DNA of 64,000 nucleotides from JABDGM01 sp046349975 (GCA_046349975.1 JAXMBH010000026.1:1-64000); one strand, 5' to 3'; counted from the stretch's first letter, positions 36,639-45,797 are shown. Notes: generated by a model from the sequence alone, not told the origin. Numbers and translations: made by a program.

Positions 36639-37012
36639 GCTACCGGCGTCTGCACCGGTAAGGCGCTGCGCAACCTGCGATCCAGCTTCCACGGCGCCGA
36701 GCGCGGCCGTGCCCTTGCGGCTCCGCTGGCCGTCGAGTGTGTCGGCACTTCTGCGCGCCTCCCGTGGTTCAATTCGATCCGCGCGAATCCACGTCCATCC
36801 AACCGGGTTAGCGCTTACCGGAATATTTCGCAAACTCCACGCAACTGGGTAACCGGTACCGCTGCTACATTCTTATCGTGTTGGACCGCACTAGAGTTGC
36901 TATCCTCGCTGGTCCGATCAAGCTACTACAAAGATGTGTCGAGTTGCGACACTCGACGGTTCGCTCTCGGCGGCCGATTGGCCGCGTCATATATTAGCGC
37001 AGTGGTGGCGTC
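36639..37012 (+). other. fliW-csrA intergenic region with two hairpins
   Basis: 374 bp without a convincing gene. Two perfect inverted repeats stand in the csrA upstream region: GTCGAGT with ACTCGAC (36938-36957, 6-nt loop) and GCGGCC with GGCCGC (36970-36985, GATT loop), the second 27 bp before the csrA start. Neither is followed by a T-run, so they look like 5' leader structures. csrA probably has its own promoter here. Confidence 0.45.
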
Positions 37013-37246
37013 ATGCTTGTGCTTTCCAGACAGCGCGACGAGAGCATCATTATCGGCGACAACATCGTTGTCACCGTTGTGGACGTTCGCGGCGATAAAG
37101 TTCGGCTCGGTATCGAGGCTCCGCGCGAAGTTTCTGTCCACCGCCGCGAAGTGTACGAAGCCATTCAACGCGAAAATCAACAAGCGTCGAAGATCCGCTT
37201 GGATGATGCGCGTCAAATTGGCAACACGTCCACGGAACGCAAGTAA
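37013..37246 (+). CDS. csrA: Carbon storage regulator CsrA
   Basis: 77 aa. Canonical start MLVLSRQRDESIIIGDN, with beta-strands VVTVVDVRGDKVRLGIEAP and the RNA-binding REVSVHRREVYEAIQ. CsrA dimers bind GGA motifs in mRNA leaders and usually block the SD. Between fliW and fliC its expected main target is flagellin mRNA. The C-terminal extension (ASKIRLDDARQIGNTSTERK) is of the length found in FliW-regulated CsrA proteins, where the extension contacts FliW. Confidence 0.97.
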   Translation: MLVLSRQRDESIIIGDNIVVTVVDVRGDKVRLGIEAPREVSVHRREVYEAIQRENQQASKIRLDDARQIGNTSTERK

Positions 37247-37338
37247 GTCGGCGTCATCCGCCTGAACTGACTTTGCGGCTTATGGCGCTTATGCGTCTGA
37301 CCTTCGCCGACATATCTCGAAAAGCTTCTCGCCCGCGT

Positions 37339-37366
37339 AAAGAGCCTAAATTCACACGTCGATATC
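37339..37366 (+). promoter_or_regulatory. Possible sigma-28-like promoter for fliC
   Basis: TAAA (37339-37342) is followed after 16 bases by GTCGATAT (37359-37366). The flagellar sigma-28 consensus is TAAA-N15-GCCGATAA, so this has six of eight matches in the -10 block and a spacer one base longer. It lies 290 bp before fliC, leaving a long leader. No other candidate was better in the 409-bp gap. Confidence 0.3.
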
Positions 37367-37463
37367 ACTGCAATAAGGCGACCATTGCGTGGTCAAGCAC
37401 ATTTCCGTTGCAATGGTTTCCCGCGCAGAGATCGCAACCTAGGCTTGCTCAGTTAGCGAGTTG

Positions 37464-37487
37464 CCTTCCTTCAGCGGAAGGATGTCC
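37464..37487 (+). promoter_or_regulatory. fliC leader hairpin with CsrA-like GGA motif
   Basis: CCTTCC and GGAAGG form a 6-bp stem with loop TTCAGC, and the right arm continues as AAGGATGT, close to the CsrA consensus ARGGAUGU. It sits about 170 bases before the fliC start. With fliW and csrA immediately upstream, a CsrA contact in the fliC leader is expected. The fliC SD itself (AAGGGGGT, 37643-37650) lacks GGA. Confidence 0.4.
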
Positions 37488-37655
37488 CTGAGCTGGCGAG
37501 CAATAGGGAACAAACGACTAAACACGATTGTGATTCCAGATACGTCGTCTGGGATCCACACTTGAGAAGCAATCGCCCAATACAACATGCTGGCATCTGC
37601 GCTCCAGCGCACTCCGGCCTAGGTTGGAACAAATTCCTGTCCAAGGGGGTCTGAA

Positions 37656-39782
37656 ATGACACGTATTAACACGAATGTTAGTTCGCTGGTTGCGCAGAAC
37701 ACGTTGAGCCGGTCGAACAGCTCACTCGAACAAGCTCTTACCCGGCTCAGCACCGGTTTGCGGATCAACACCGGTAAGGACGACCCGGCCGGTTTGATCG
37801 CCAGCGAAAACCTTCGCAGCGACATCACCAGCATCAAGAAGGCCATCGACAACACCGATCGGGCCAACCAGGTCATCGCCACGGCCGATAGCGCCCTGGG
37901 CCAGGTGAGCTCGCTGCTCAACGACATTCGTGGCCTCGTAACCGAAGCCGCCAACAATGGCGCCATGAGCGAAGATCAGATCAAAGCGAATCAGCTGCAG
38001 GTTGATTCCTCGCTGAAAGCTTTGAACCGCATCTCCCAGACCGTGACCTTCCAAGGCCGCAAGCTGCTCGACGGCAGCCTCGACTTCCTCACCACGCAAG
38101 GCACGAACTTCAGCAAGCTCAGCGGCCTGTCGATTGATCAGGCTAACCTCGGTTCGACCGGCCAGGTCGCCGTGGCCATTGACGTAGCCACCGCCGCCAC
38201 CCAGGCTCAGGTCGACATCACCAATATTCCCGCCACAGTAGCGGGCGCAAATGCCTCGGCAAACGTTACCCTCTCAAATGCCGCGCGGCAGGCTGTGTTC
38301 CACTTTGACTTCGATACCACGACGACCGCGGGCATCACAGTGACGGCGCTGGCCGCGGGTGCCGCGGGCGGCGCGAACGGCAATGGGATCACCGTCGACT
38401 TGGTCCAAAACGGCACGACGTCTGGCGGTGTGGATAGCGTCACCTTCGCCGGTGGTGTGTTGACCGTCAACGCTGACTTCGCCTCTGGTACGCTGACCAA
38501 CACGGAAGTTGCCACGGCCATCCAGGCTTTCAACGGCGGCGCCGACTTTACCGCGGCTGCCACCGGTGGTGCAGGTGTCAACCTGGCGGCTGGCGACGTG
38601 GCAACTGGTGTCGCTCCGACTTACACGACCACTGGTCGTAACGTCGGCAGCACCGCATTCACCGTTACCGCCGATGCCGCCGGCGCAAGCTCGAACGGCG
38701 TGACTGTCACGATTGCCGAAGACAACACGATCGCCGCCAACTCCGTGTCGGCCGCGGTCGTCAGTGGAAACGTATCCGTCAAAGTAAACGGTACCGTCAC
38801 AAAGGCCAGCATCATTGCGGCGATCGACGGCCTCACCGGCTTTTCGGCGGCGTCAACGTCTGCTACCGGCGACGCGAACTATGTCGACACTGCAGACACC
38901 CCGCCGGGTGTTGCCACGTTGGCCGGCGGTGTTTCCGCCAGCGGTGGCTTGGCCCAGGACGCCGTTTTCGAAGTCAACGGCAGTTCCGGTTCGGAAGTAT
39001 TCCAGTTAAAAGCGGGTAGTTCCATTACGCAACTCCGAGACGCTATTAACTTGGTGAAGGATGCCACCGGCGTTCAAGCGACGGTTAGTGGCACCACCTT
39101 GCAGCTCAAGTCGACCAGCTACGGCAGCGCCGCCGTGGTCGACGTGAAGCTGATTTCCGAAGCGGCTGGCGGCACGATCCGGACCGCGATTGGCTCCGGC
39201 TCGCGAAGCACCGGCGCCGATGTTGTCGCAACAGTCAATGGTGTGACTGCCACGGGCAAAGGCAATTCGCTGTCGATTAACACTTCGAGCCTCGACCTCC
39301 GGACTTCGGTTGCCGCTGGTTTCACGGGTTCCATCGCCTTCAATATCACCGGCGGTGGTGCGTTGTTCCAGCTCGGTCCGGAAGTTGTCACCAACCAACA
39401 GGCCCGCATCGGTGTTACGAGCGTGAATACGGCCCGCCTGGGCGGTGCGAGTGGTACGTTGTATCAGCTCGGCTCTGGTGGCGCGGCCGATCTGTCCACC
39501 AATCCGACAGCGGCCGCCAACATCGTCGACGAGGCCATCAATCAGGTCACGTCTCTCCGCGGTCGGTTGGGTGCTTTCCAACGTACCAGCATCGAGACGA
39601 ACAAGAACGCCTTGAACGACACGTTGGTCAACCTGACCGAAGCCGAAAGCAAGATCCGCGATGCCGACTTCGCCTCGGAATCTGCCGCCCTCACCCGGGC
39701 TCAGATCCTTGTACAATCGGGCACCACGGTGTTGCAGGTCGCCAACCAGAACCCGCAAAACGTGCTGTCACTGCTGCGGTAA
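37656..39782 (+). CDS. fliC: Flagellin, enlarged variable region
   Basis: 708 aa. The conserved D0/D1 N-terminus reads TRINTNVSSLVAQNTLSRSN with LTRLSTGLRINTGKDDPAGL; the C-terminus has SKIRDADFASESAALTRAQI and VANQNPQNVLSLLR. The surface region (about residues 205-610) contains two tandem copies of a ~110-residue beta module (about 210-325 and 328-425) and an IN-type stretch (about 430-480). It is the filament subunit, exported with FliS and FliW as partners. AAGGGGGT five bases before ATG is the strongest SD in the flagellar cluster, consistent with high expression. A strong terminator follows. Confidence 0.97.
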   Translation: MTRINTNVSSLVAQNTLSRSNSSLEQALTRLSTGLRINTGKDDPAGLIASENLRSDITSIKKAIDNTDRANQVIATADSALGQVSSLLNDIRGLVTEAANNGAMSEDQIKANQLQVDSSLKALNRISQTVTFQGRKLLDGSLDFLTTQGTNFSKLSGLSIDQANLGSTGQVAVAIDVATAATQAQVDITNIPATVAGANASANVTLSNAARQAVFHFDFDTTTTAGITVTALAAGAAGGANGNGITVDLVQNGTTSGGVDSVTFAGGVLTVNADFASGTLTNTEVATAIQAFNGGADFTAAATGGAGVNLAAGDVATGVAPTYTTTGRNVGSTAFTVTADAAGASSNGVTVTIAEDNTIAANSVSAAVVSGNVSVKVNGTVTKASIIAAIDGLTGFSAASTSATGDANYVDTADTPPGVATLAGGVSASGGLAQDAVFEVNGSSGSEVFQLKAGSSITQLRDAINLVKDATGVQATVSGTTLQLKSTSYGSAAVVDVKLISEAAGGTIRTAIGSGSRSTGADVVATVNGVTATGKGNSLSINTSSLDLRTSVAAGFTGSIAFNITGGGALFQLGPEVVTNQQARIGVTSVNTARLGGASGTLYQLGSGGAADLSTNPTAAANIVDEAINQVTSLRGRLGAFQRTSIETNKNALNDTLVNLTEAESKIRDADFASESAALTRAQILVQSGTTVLQVANQNPQNVLSLLR

Positions 39783-39817
39783 TTTTCGCGACACGACCAC
39801 GAAACTGACAATCACCA

Positions 39818-39855
39818 GCCGGTTCGGTCCCTCGGGATCGAACCGGTTGTTTTTT
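39818..39855 (+). terminator. Strong intrinsic terminator of fliC
   Basis: A 12-position stem CCGGTTCGGTCC against GGATCGAACCGG (one G-T pair, CTCG loop) is followed by TTG and six T. It starts 37 bp after the fliC stop, so fliC is likely a monocistronic, abundant mRNA and fliD needs its own promoter in 39856-40083. Confidence 0.85.
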
Positions 39856-40083
39856 GCTGGCATGAATTTTCCCGTCGACGGACACGATTTTCCACCTCCC
39901 AATAGCCGCACGGCCACGCTGTCCGGAACGCTCTCGCCTCCAATTCGCCTTTGAGATTCCCCACCTTCCTGGTCGATACATTCGGTAGAGCTTCGCGCGT
40001 CATGCTAGCTACCGCGCCGTAGATTTGGTTACCAGCGAATCTCTCGCCATGCCAAATCGGTTGATGAGCGCCGCTCACGCACC

Positions 40084-42807
40084 ATGACCAGTATTCAATC
40101 CAGCACGGGCATTATCACCGGCATCCCGATCCAGGATACCGTTGATAAGCTCATGGCCTTGGCCGCACAGCCCAAGGACACGCTCACCTCGCGCACCAAA
40201 ACGCTCGACGTCCAGCGCCAAGCCGTCACTCAGCTCAACGCGCTGCTCGTTGCGTTTCAATTCGAAACGAACCAACTCGGCAGTGCAAGCTTATTTGATT
40301 CCCGTCAGGCATCTTCCAGCGACTCGAATGCGCTCACGGCCTCCGTCTCCGATACCACGCCGCCAGCCGTCGGCAACTACCTCTTTACACCCGTCCAAAC
40401 TGCCACCGCTCAGCAGCTCATGAGCCAGAGCTTCGGCGCCACCGAAACGGTTGGCGCCGGCACGCTCACGTTCGGCACCGGCGGTTTCGTGGATCCTGGC
40501 ATCTCCCTCGACGAACTCAATTCCGGCGCCGGGTTCGAACGCGGTAAAGTGCGTATCACCGATCGCTCGGGCGCAACCGCCGTCATCGATTTGAGCTATG
40601 CTCGTTCTGTCGACGACGTCCTCGAGGCCATCAATTCGAGTAGCGATATCAATGTGACCGCGACTGCCGTTGGCGATACCTTCAAGCTCGTCGATAACAC
40701 CGGCGGCAGCGGTAACTTCAAGGTGCAAGAAGTCGGTGGCGGGAAAACCGCCGCCAGCCTCGGCTTCACGGGCGTCGATGTCGCCGCCGCCACCGTCACC
40801 GGCGCCGATGTATTCACACTCCACAACAAAACCAGCCTCAAGTCACTCAACGACGGGACTGGCGTGCAGCTCCGCACTGGTAAGGACCTCTCCGTCGCGC
40901 TGGCCGATCAATCAACTCTGGAAATTGATCTCGGCGACGCCAAGACGCTCGGCGATGTTCTCAACACCATTAATGCTGCTGCCCCTACCAAGCTCTCGGC
41001 CTCGATCAGCAGCGACGGCAATCGACTCGAACTCCACGACCTCACCTCGGGCGGTGGAATTTTCGCCGTTTCCAACGTCGGCGTCGGCACGGCTGCCACC
41101 GACTTGGGTCTCATAACCACAGCCGCGGGTGGCACCGTCACCGGCCGACGGCTTGCCAGCGGGCTACGGGACACGCTCATTTCCAACCTCAAAGGTGGCG
41201 CCGGCCTTGGCACGCTCGGTCACGTCACGGTCAAGAACCGCAACAACATTACGTCCGACGTCAATTTGACTGGCTCGGAAACATTGGGCCAGATTATCGA
41301 CGCCTTCAACTCACAGGCTGCCGGCGTTACTGCCACCATTAACCCCGCCCGCAACGGCATTCAGCTCACCGATAAGACGGGCGCCACTGCGACCAATTTC
41401 ACCATCACAAACGCCGATGCCACTAACACGGCTTCCCACCTCGGAATCATGACCGATTCCTCCTCGACGACCGTGAACGGCGGCGGGCTGCAACGTCGCC
41501 AAATCAGCGCCGCCACGCTCCTCTCATCGCTCAACGGTGGGGCCGGCATCGATGTCGGCGACTTCAAGATCACCGGTACCACGGGCATCACAGGCGCCGT
41601 CGACCTCAACACCGTCGACGACGTCGCCACCACCGTCGGCGATGTGCTCGCGAGAATCAACTCCCTCGCCGGCGTCGGCGTCGAGGCGCGCATCAACGAC
41701 CGCGGCGACGGCATCGAACTAATCGACAACCTCGATGGCAATGGCTCGATCACTGTCACTGCCGTCGGCAACAATACCACCGCCAAGGACCTCCGGCTGC
41801 TAGGCACTAGCGTTGCCACCATCGTCAATGGTAGTACCAAGCAAGTGGTCGATGGCACCGCGACCGCGACGATCACCATCGACTCCGACGACACGCTGAG
41901 CGACGTCGTCAAGAAGATCAATGACTCCAACCGCGGCGTCACCGCGAGTATCCTCAACGCCGGCGGTCAGCAACGGCTTTCCATCGTCGCCAACAATACC
42001 GGGGCCGGCAATGAGTTGCTCATCGATACGAGCAATTCCACGCTCTCGCTCCAGGAGCTTTCAAGCGGTCGCGACGCCCTCGTCCTCTATGGCACGACGG
42101 GTGGCAACGGCGTTCTCGTCAGTTCCACGACCAATACCTTTACGAATATTGTTAGTGGCCTTAACCTGACCATCAAAGACGGTACGCAGAAACCCGTCAC
42201 GATCAATGTTTCGTCCACGAGCTCGCAGCTCGTCAACAGCGTGAAGGAGTTCGTCTCCGCGTATAACTCGGTGCGCGAAACGATCGACAAGACTACGGCG
42301 TATGATCCCGACACGCTGACCACCGGCATCCTCTTCGGCACCACCGAAGCGCTTCGCGTCGATACCGACTTGGCCCACGTCGTCACATCCAAGTTCTACG
42401 GCGTCGGCGCTTTCGACTCGCTCTCCGTTGTCGGCATTAGCGTCGACGACAAGGGCAAGATGACTCTCGACGAGTCCAAGCTCAAAACCGCATTCGACAA
42501 GAATCCCGCGGCGATCAAGAAGCTTTTCACCGACAAAGACCGCGGGGTTGCTAAGAAACTCTCCGACACGGTCGAGATCCTTGCCGGGGAAAAAAACTCG
42601 CTCCTGACTGCCCGCACCGACTCGCTGACTGACATGATTGAAGCCAACAACAAGCGAATCGACACCATGACCGACCAGCTCAGTCGCCAGCGAGATACGT
42701 TGCTGTTGCAGTTCTATAATCTGGAGGCGACCGTTTCCAAGCTGAAGAACAACCTGAACGCTCTCGCGTCGCTCCAGGTTATTTCGCCCCTAACTAGCGC
42801 GAAGTAA
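40084..42807 (+). CDS. fliD: Filament cap protein FliD (HAP2), enlarged
   Basis: 907 aa, about twice the usual size. The N-terminal helix has GIITGIPIQDTVDKLMALAA and the C-terminal region has LNLTIKDGTQKPVTINVSST, VKEFVSAYNSVRETIDKTTA and a final coiled coil ending LKNNLNALASLQ. In between stand four clear IN-type repeats of about 110 residues, each opening LN(S/D/G)G(A/T)G or LKGGAG, with a central TLGDVLNTIN-like helix and closing in A..LG(F/L/I). A fifth partial copy is near 600-680. FliD promotes flagellin folding at the tip. fliS follows. Confidence 0.94.
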   Translation: MTSIQSSTGIITGIPIQDTVDKLMALAAQPKDTLTSRTKTLDVQRQAVTQLNALLVAFQFETNQLGSASLFDSRQASSSDSNALTASVSDTTPPAVGNYLFTPVQTATAQQLMSQSFGATETVGAGTLTFGTGGFVDPGISLDELNSGAGFERGKVRITDRSGATAVIDLSYARSVDDVLEAINSSSDINVTATAVGDTFKLVDNTGGSGNFKVQEVGGGKTAASLGFTGVDVAAATVTGADVFTLHNKTSLKSLNDGTGVQLRTGKDLSVALADQSTLEIDLGDAKTLGDVLNTINAAAPTKLSASISSDGNRLELHDLTSGGGIFAVSNVGVGTAATDLGLITTAAGGTVTGRRLASGLRDTLISNLKGGAGLGTLGHVTVKNRNNITSDVNLTGSETLGQIIDAFNSQAAGVTATINPARNGIQLTDKTGATATNFTITNADATNTASHLGIMTDSSSTTVNGGGLQRRQISAATLLSSLNGGAGIDVGDFKITGTTGITGAVDLNTVDDVATTVGDVLARINSLAGVGVEARINDRGDGIELIDNLDGNGSITVTAVGNNTTAKDLRLLGTSVATIVNGSTKQVVDGTATATITIDSDDTLSDVVKKINDSNRGVTASILNAGGQQRLSIVANNTGAGNELLIDTSNSTLSLQELSSGRDALVLYGTTGGNGVLVSSTTNTFTNIVSGLNLTIKDGTQKPVTINVSSTSSQLVNSVKEFVSAYNSVRETIDKTTAYDPDTLTTGILFGTTEALRVDTDLAHVVTSKFYGVGAFDSLSVVGISVDDKGKMTLDESKLKTAFDKNPAAIKKLFTDKDRGVAKKLSDTVEILAGEKNSLLTARTDSLTDMIEANNKRIDTMTDQLSRQRDTLLLQFYNLEATVSKLKNNLNALASLQVISPLTSAK

Positions 42808-42888
42808 ACAGGCGCCAGTTCGCGATCTTTAGTCGGCAGACAGGGCTTTCGTATCGCGTCTTGAACAACGGACGGTTCCACAGATCTC

Positions 42889-43332
42889 ATGCAAAACTCA
42901 ACCTATCTCGAATCAAAAGTCCTCACTGCTCCGCCGCAACGCCTGCAGCTGATGCTCATCGAGGGCGCCATCCGCTTCGGCCGCCAGGCTGAAGAGGCCC
43001 TCCGCCGTGGCGAACCTACCACCGCTGCCGCCCCGCTGCTGCGCGTCATCGACATCGTCGGCGAACTCCTCGCTGCGGCCCGCGAAAAGGAGAGCGACCT
43101 CAACCAGCGAGTCGCGGATTTCTATCTGTTCCTGTTCCGCCGCGTGTCCGAAGCCAAAATCAACAGCGACCCCGCACCGCTCGCCGAAGCCCTCCAGCTC
43201 TTGGACTACGAACGCGAAACCTGGCAGCTCGTCTGCGATAAGCTCGCCTCTGGCGAAGGTGTGCCGCGCCCTAAGAGTTTCGACAGCTCCAAGAGCCAGG
43301 CCACGCATCAGAGCATGTCGTGGGAGGCCTAA
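42889..43332 (+). CDS. fliS: Flagellin chaperone FliS
   Basis: 147 aa, all-helical. It begins with an YLESKVLTAPPQRLQLML block typical of FliS and continues EGAIRFGRQAEEALRRGEPT, with DYERETWQLVCDKLASGEG near the C-terminus. It binds the C-terminal helices of flagellin and keeps it unfolded for export. It lies 81 bp after fliD and is the last gene of the flagellar run. Confidence 0.93.
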   Translation: MQNSTYLESKVLTAPPQRLQLMLIEGAIRFGRQAEEALRRGEPTTAAAPLLRVIDIVGELLAAAREKESDLNQRVADFYLFLFRRVSEAKINSDPAPLAEALQLLDYERETWQLVCDKLASGEGVPRPKSFDSSKSQATHQSMSWEA

Positions 43333-43459
43333 CCCGGGCCACCCGCATCGATACCGTCACACGGCCGCTAGCGCTTCGCTCGGCCTCGCGCGGTGGGCCT
43401 CTCCGCTGCTTCGTGGTATCATGCGATAATTCATTAATCATCGCCTGAGGACCACACTT

Positions 43460-44320
43460 GTGAATTCCACCAAGCAAATTATTCGCGTCGGCCACAGCCC
43501 CGATCCGGACGACGCGTTCATGTTCTATGCGCTAGCCAAGCACGAGCTCGATACCGGTGACTACGAATTCACACACGAACTGGTCGACATCGAAACACTG
43601 AACCGCCGCGCCTTCCAAGCCCAGCTCGAGCTCACGGCCGTCAGCATTCACGCCTACGCTTTCCTCCACGACAAGTACGTTCTGTGCACGTGCGGCGCCA
43701 GCATGGGCGACGGCTACGGTCCGATGGTCGTCGCCCAAGAAATGGCCACCGCCGACGAACTCCGCGGCGTTCCCATCGCCGTTCCCGGCAAACTGACTAG
43801 TGCCTACCTCGCCCTTCGCCTGTACCTCGGCTCCGACTTCAAATCCGTCGAAGTGCCGTTTGACGAAATCATCCCCGCCGTGGTCGCCGGCCAATACAGA
43901 GGCCAACCCATCGCAGCCGGACTCATCATTCACGAGGGCCAACTCACCTACGGCGATCATCAGCTGCAACTCATCGTCGATCTTGGGAAATGGTGGAAAG
44001 ACCGCACCGGCCTCCCCTTGCCGCTCGGTGCGAACGCCATCCGCAAGAACCTCGGCACCGAGACCATCCGCGATGTCCAGCGCCTGCTCAAAGCGAGCAT
44101 CGAGTACGGCCTCAACCACAGAGAGCCTGCCCTCAAGCACGCACTCCAATACGGCCGAGATTTGGATCACCAACAGGCTGACCAATTCGTCGGCATGTAT
44201 GTCAACGATTGGACACTAGACTTCGGCCCCCGCGGCCGCCAAGCCGTCACCCAGTTTCTCGCTGAAGGCCATGCCGCCGGCGTGCTGCCTGAACTTGTAG
44301 TGCCCGAATTCGTGAAATAG
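43460..44320 (+). CDS. mqnD: 1,4-dihydroxy-6-naphthoate synthase (futalosine pathway)
   Basis: 286 aa, a periplasmic-binding-protein fold enzyme. The start IRVGHSPDPDDAFMFYALA is characteristic; ELTAVSIHAYAFLHDKYVLC, GYGPMVVA and the IRKNLGTETIRDVQRLLKAS region follow. MqnD converts cyclic dehypoxanthinyl futalosine into 1,4-dihydroxy-6-naphthoate in menaquinone synthesis. Menaquinone is the expected partner of the complex I genes at the right end. No other mqn genes are in view. The start is a GTG. Confidence 0.93.
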   Translation: MNSTKQIIRVGHSPDPDDAFMFYALAKHELDTGDYEFTHELVDIETLNRRAFQAQLELTAVSIHAYAFLHDKYVLCTCGASMGDGYGPMVVAQEMATADELRGVPIAVPGKLTSAYLALRLYLGSDFKSVEVPFDEIIPAVVAGQYRGQPIAAGLIIHEGQLTYGDHQLQLIVDLGKWWKDRTGLPLPLGANAIRKNLGTETIRDVQRLLKASIEYGLNHREPALKHALQYGRDLDHQQADQFVGMYVNDWTLDFGPRGRQAVTQFLAEGHAAGVLPELVVPEFVK

Positions 44321-44327
44321 CTGCCCG

Positions 44328-44412
44328 GGTCCGTTGTCCGTTGTCCATAGTCCGTTGCCTCGAAGTTTGCGTAGTATAGTTACAACGGACCACGGACAGC
44401 CGACGACGGACA
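44328..44412. repeat. Inverted-repeat intergenic element (GTCCGTTGTC type)
   Basis: The 100-bp gap between mqnD and the ligase gene is almost filled by tandem GTCCGTTGTCCGTTGTCC-like units on the left and their complements (ACAACGGACCACGGACA) on the right, able to form a long imperfect hairpin. Such GTCCG-rich units look like a dispersed element rather than a gene-specific signal. Confidence 0.6.
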
Positions 44413-44421
44413 AACAGAGCA

Positions 44422-45576
44422 ATGGCCAAAATCGAATTCCACCGCAACGAGCGACCTACCCTCGGCGTCGAGCTCGAACTCGGCCTCGTCGATGCCGAGA
44501 CCATGGCGCTCTCGAGCGCCTACGGCCTGCTCAACGCCCGTCTCACTGCCGAAGGCCATCAACGCGACGACTCCAGTTGCTTCAAGCCCGAGCTCATGCA
44601 GTGCGTCATCGAAATCAACACCGACGTGTGTGAAACGATCGGCGAAGCCGAACGCGACCTCCGCGATAAGATCACCACGGTTGAATCTGCCTGCGACGCC
44701 CTCGGCCTGCGCCTCTGGTGGGGCGCTACCCACCCTTTCTCCACGTGGCTTGAACAACGCATCACGCCCGATGAACGCTACCTGCTTCTAGTGAACCTGC
44801 TGCAAGAAATGGCCCGCCGGCTGGTCACGTTCGGTCTTCACATCCACGTCGGCGTCGATTCCGGCGATAAAGCAGTCATGATCTGCGACCGCATCATGCG
44901 CCATCTTCCCACGCTGCTCGCGCTAAGTGTCAGCAGCCCCTTCTGGGAAGGACGCCGCACCGGTCTGCAATCGCACCGCACGAAAGTGATGGAAGGCCTC
45001 CCCACCGCCGGCCTGCCCACGCTCATGCGCAATTGGAGCGAATACGTGTGGCTCGTCAACCACATGGTCGACACCGGCTTCATCAACACTGTCCGCGAGA
45101 TCTGGTGGGATGTCCGCCCGCACCATAAGTTCGGCACGGTCGAAGTTCGCGTCTGCGATATGCCTGGCAACCTCCAAGACACCCTCGGCATCGCCGCTAT
45201 GGTGCAGTGCCTTGTGAAAGCCCTCTCCGACGAAATCGATAATGGCACGTATCAGCACGATAGCCATCCGATGATGGTCCAGCAGAACAAGTGGCGTGCC
45301 GCGCGCTTCGGCAATCAGGCGAAGCTCGTCGACACGATCACCTACGAGTCATTGCCAGTTGTCGAAGTCGTCAAACGTCTTGCCGATCTCCTCGGCCGCA
45401 CCGCCGCCGACCTTGGCTGCAGCCAGTATCTTCAACATTGCGTTGATATGGCCCACAGCCCCAGTACGGCGCAGCGCCAGCTTGATCTCATGGCGCAAAC
45501 CAACGATCCCAGCCAGGTCGTTCGCAAACTCGTTGGCGAAGCCCGCGTCTCCGAACCTCTGACCGCCGCGCTTTAG
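44422..45576 (+). CDS. GCS2-family glutamate-cysteine ligase (YbdK type)
   Basis: 384 aa. Family motifs: RPTLGVELELGLVDAETMAL (substrate/metal Glu residues), SCFKPELMQCVIEINTDVCE, GLHIHVGVDSGDKAV and EIWWDVRPHHKFGTVEVRVC. Members ligate L-glutamate to an amine, often cysteine, giving gamma-glutamylcysteine. A glutathione-synthetase-like gene lies 1.4 kb downstream on the other strand, supporting a thiol pathway. Weak ligase activity on other amines is possible in this family. Confidence 0.88.
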   Translation: MAKIEFHRNERPTLGVELELGLVDAETMALSSAYGLLNARLTAEGHQRDDSSCFKPELMQCVIEINTDVCETIGEAERDLRDKITTVESACDALGLRLWWGATHPFSTWLEQRITPDERYLLLVNLLQEMARRLVTFGLHIHVGVDSGDKAVMICDRIMRHLPTLLALSVSSPFWEGRRTGLQSHRTKVMEGLPTAGLPTLMRNWSEYVWLVNHMVDTGFINTVREIWWDVRPHHKFGTVEVRVCDMPGNLQDTLGIAAMVQCLVKALSDEIDNGTYQHDSHPMMVQQNKWRAARFGNQAKLVDTITYESLPVVEVVKRLADLLGRTAADLGCSQYLQHCVDMAHSPSTAQRQLDLMAQTNDPSQVVRKLVGEARVSEPLTAAL

Positions 45577-45797
45577 CGACGCATCATAGCTTCGTGCTTG
45601 GAATTAGCCGCCGGGCGCTAGCCCGCGGTTGCGCCATCCAGCACGACGGGGTTGAGCCACCGCTCGCCGACGAAACGCTCCAATGACGCGTTTTCTGCTA
45701 CATTCTCGCTTACTTTCGACGCCGCACGTCAAGCAAATTCTTGCAATTCGCCTCGCGCCCCCTACAATCGAGGGGGCTAAATAAAGGGGAGGCGTCG

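Noticed and set aside
36171..36833. 220-codon minus-strand frame over fliW
   Set aside because: Antisense to a clear FliW protein; no features.
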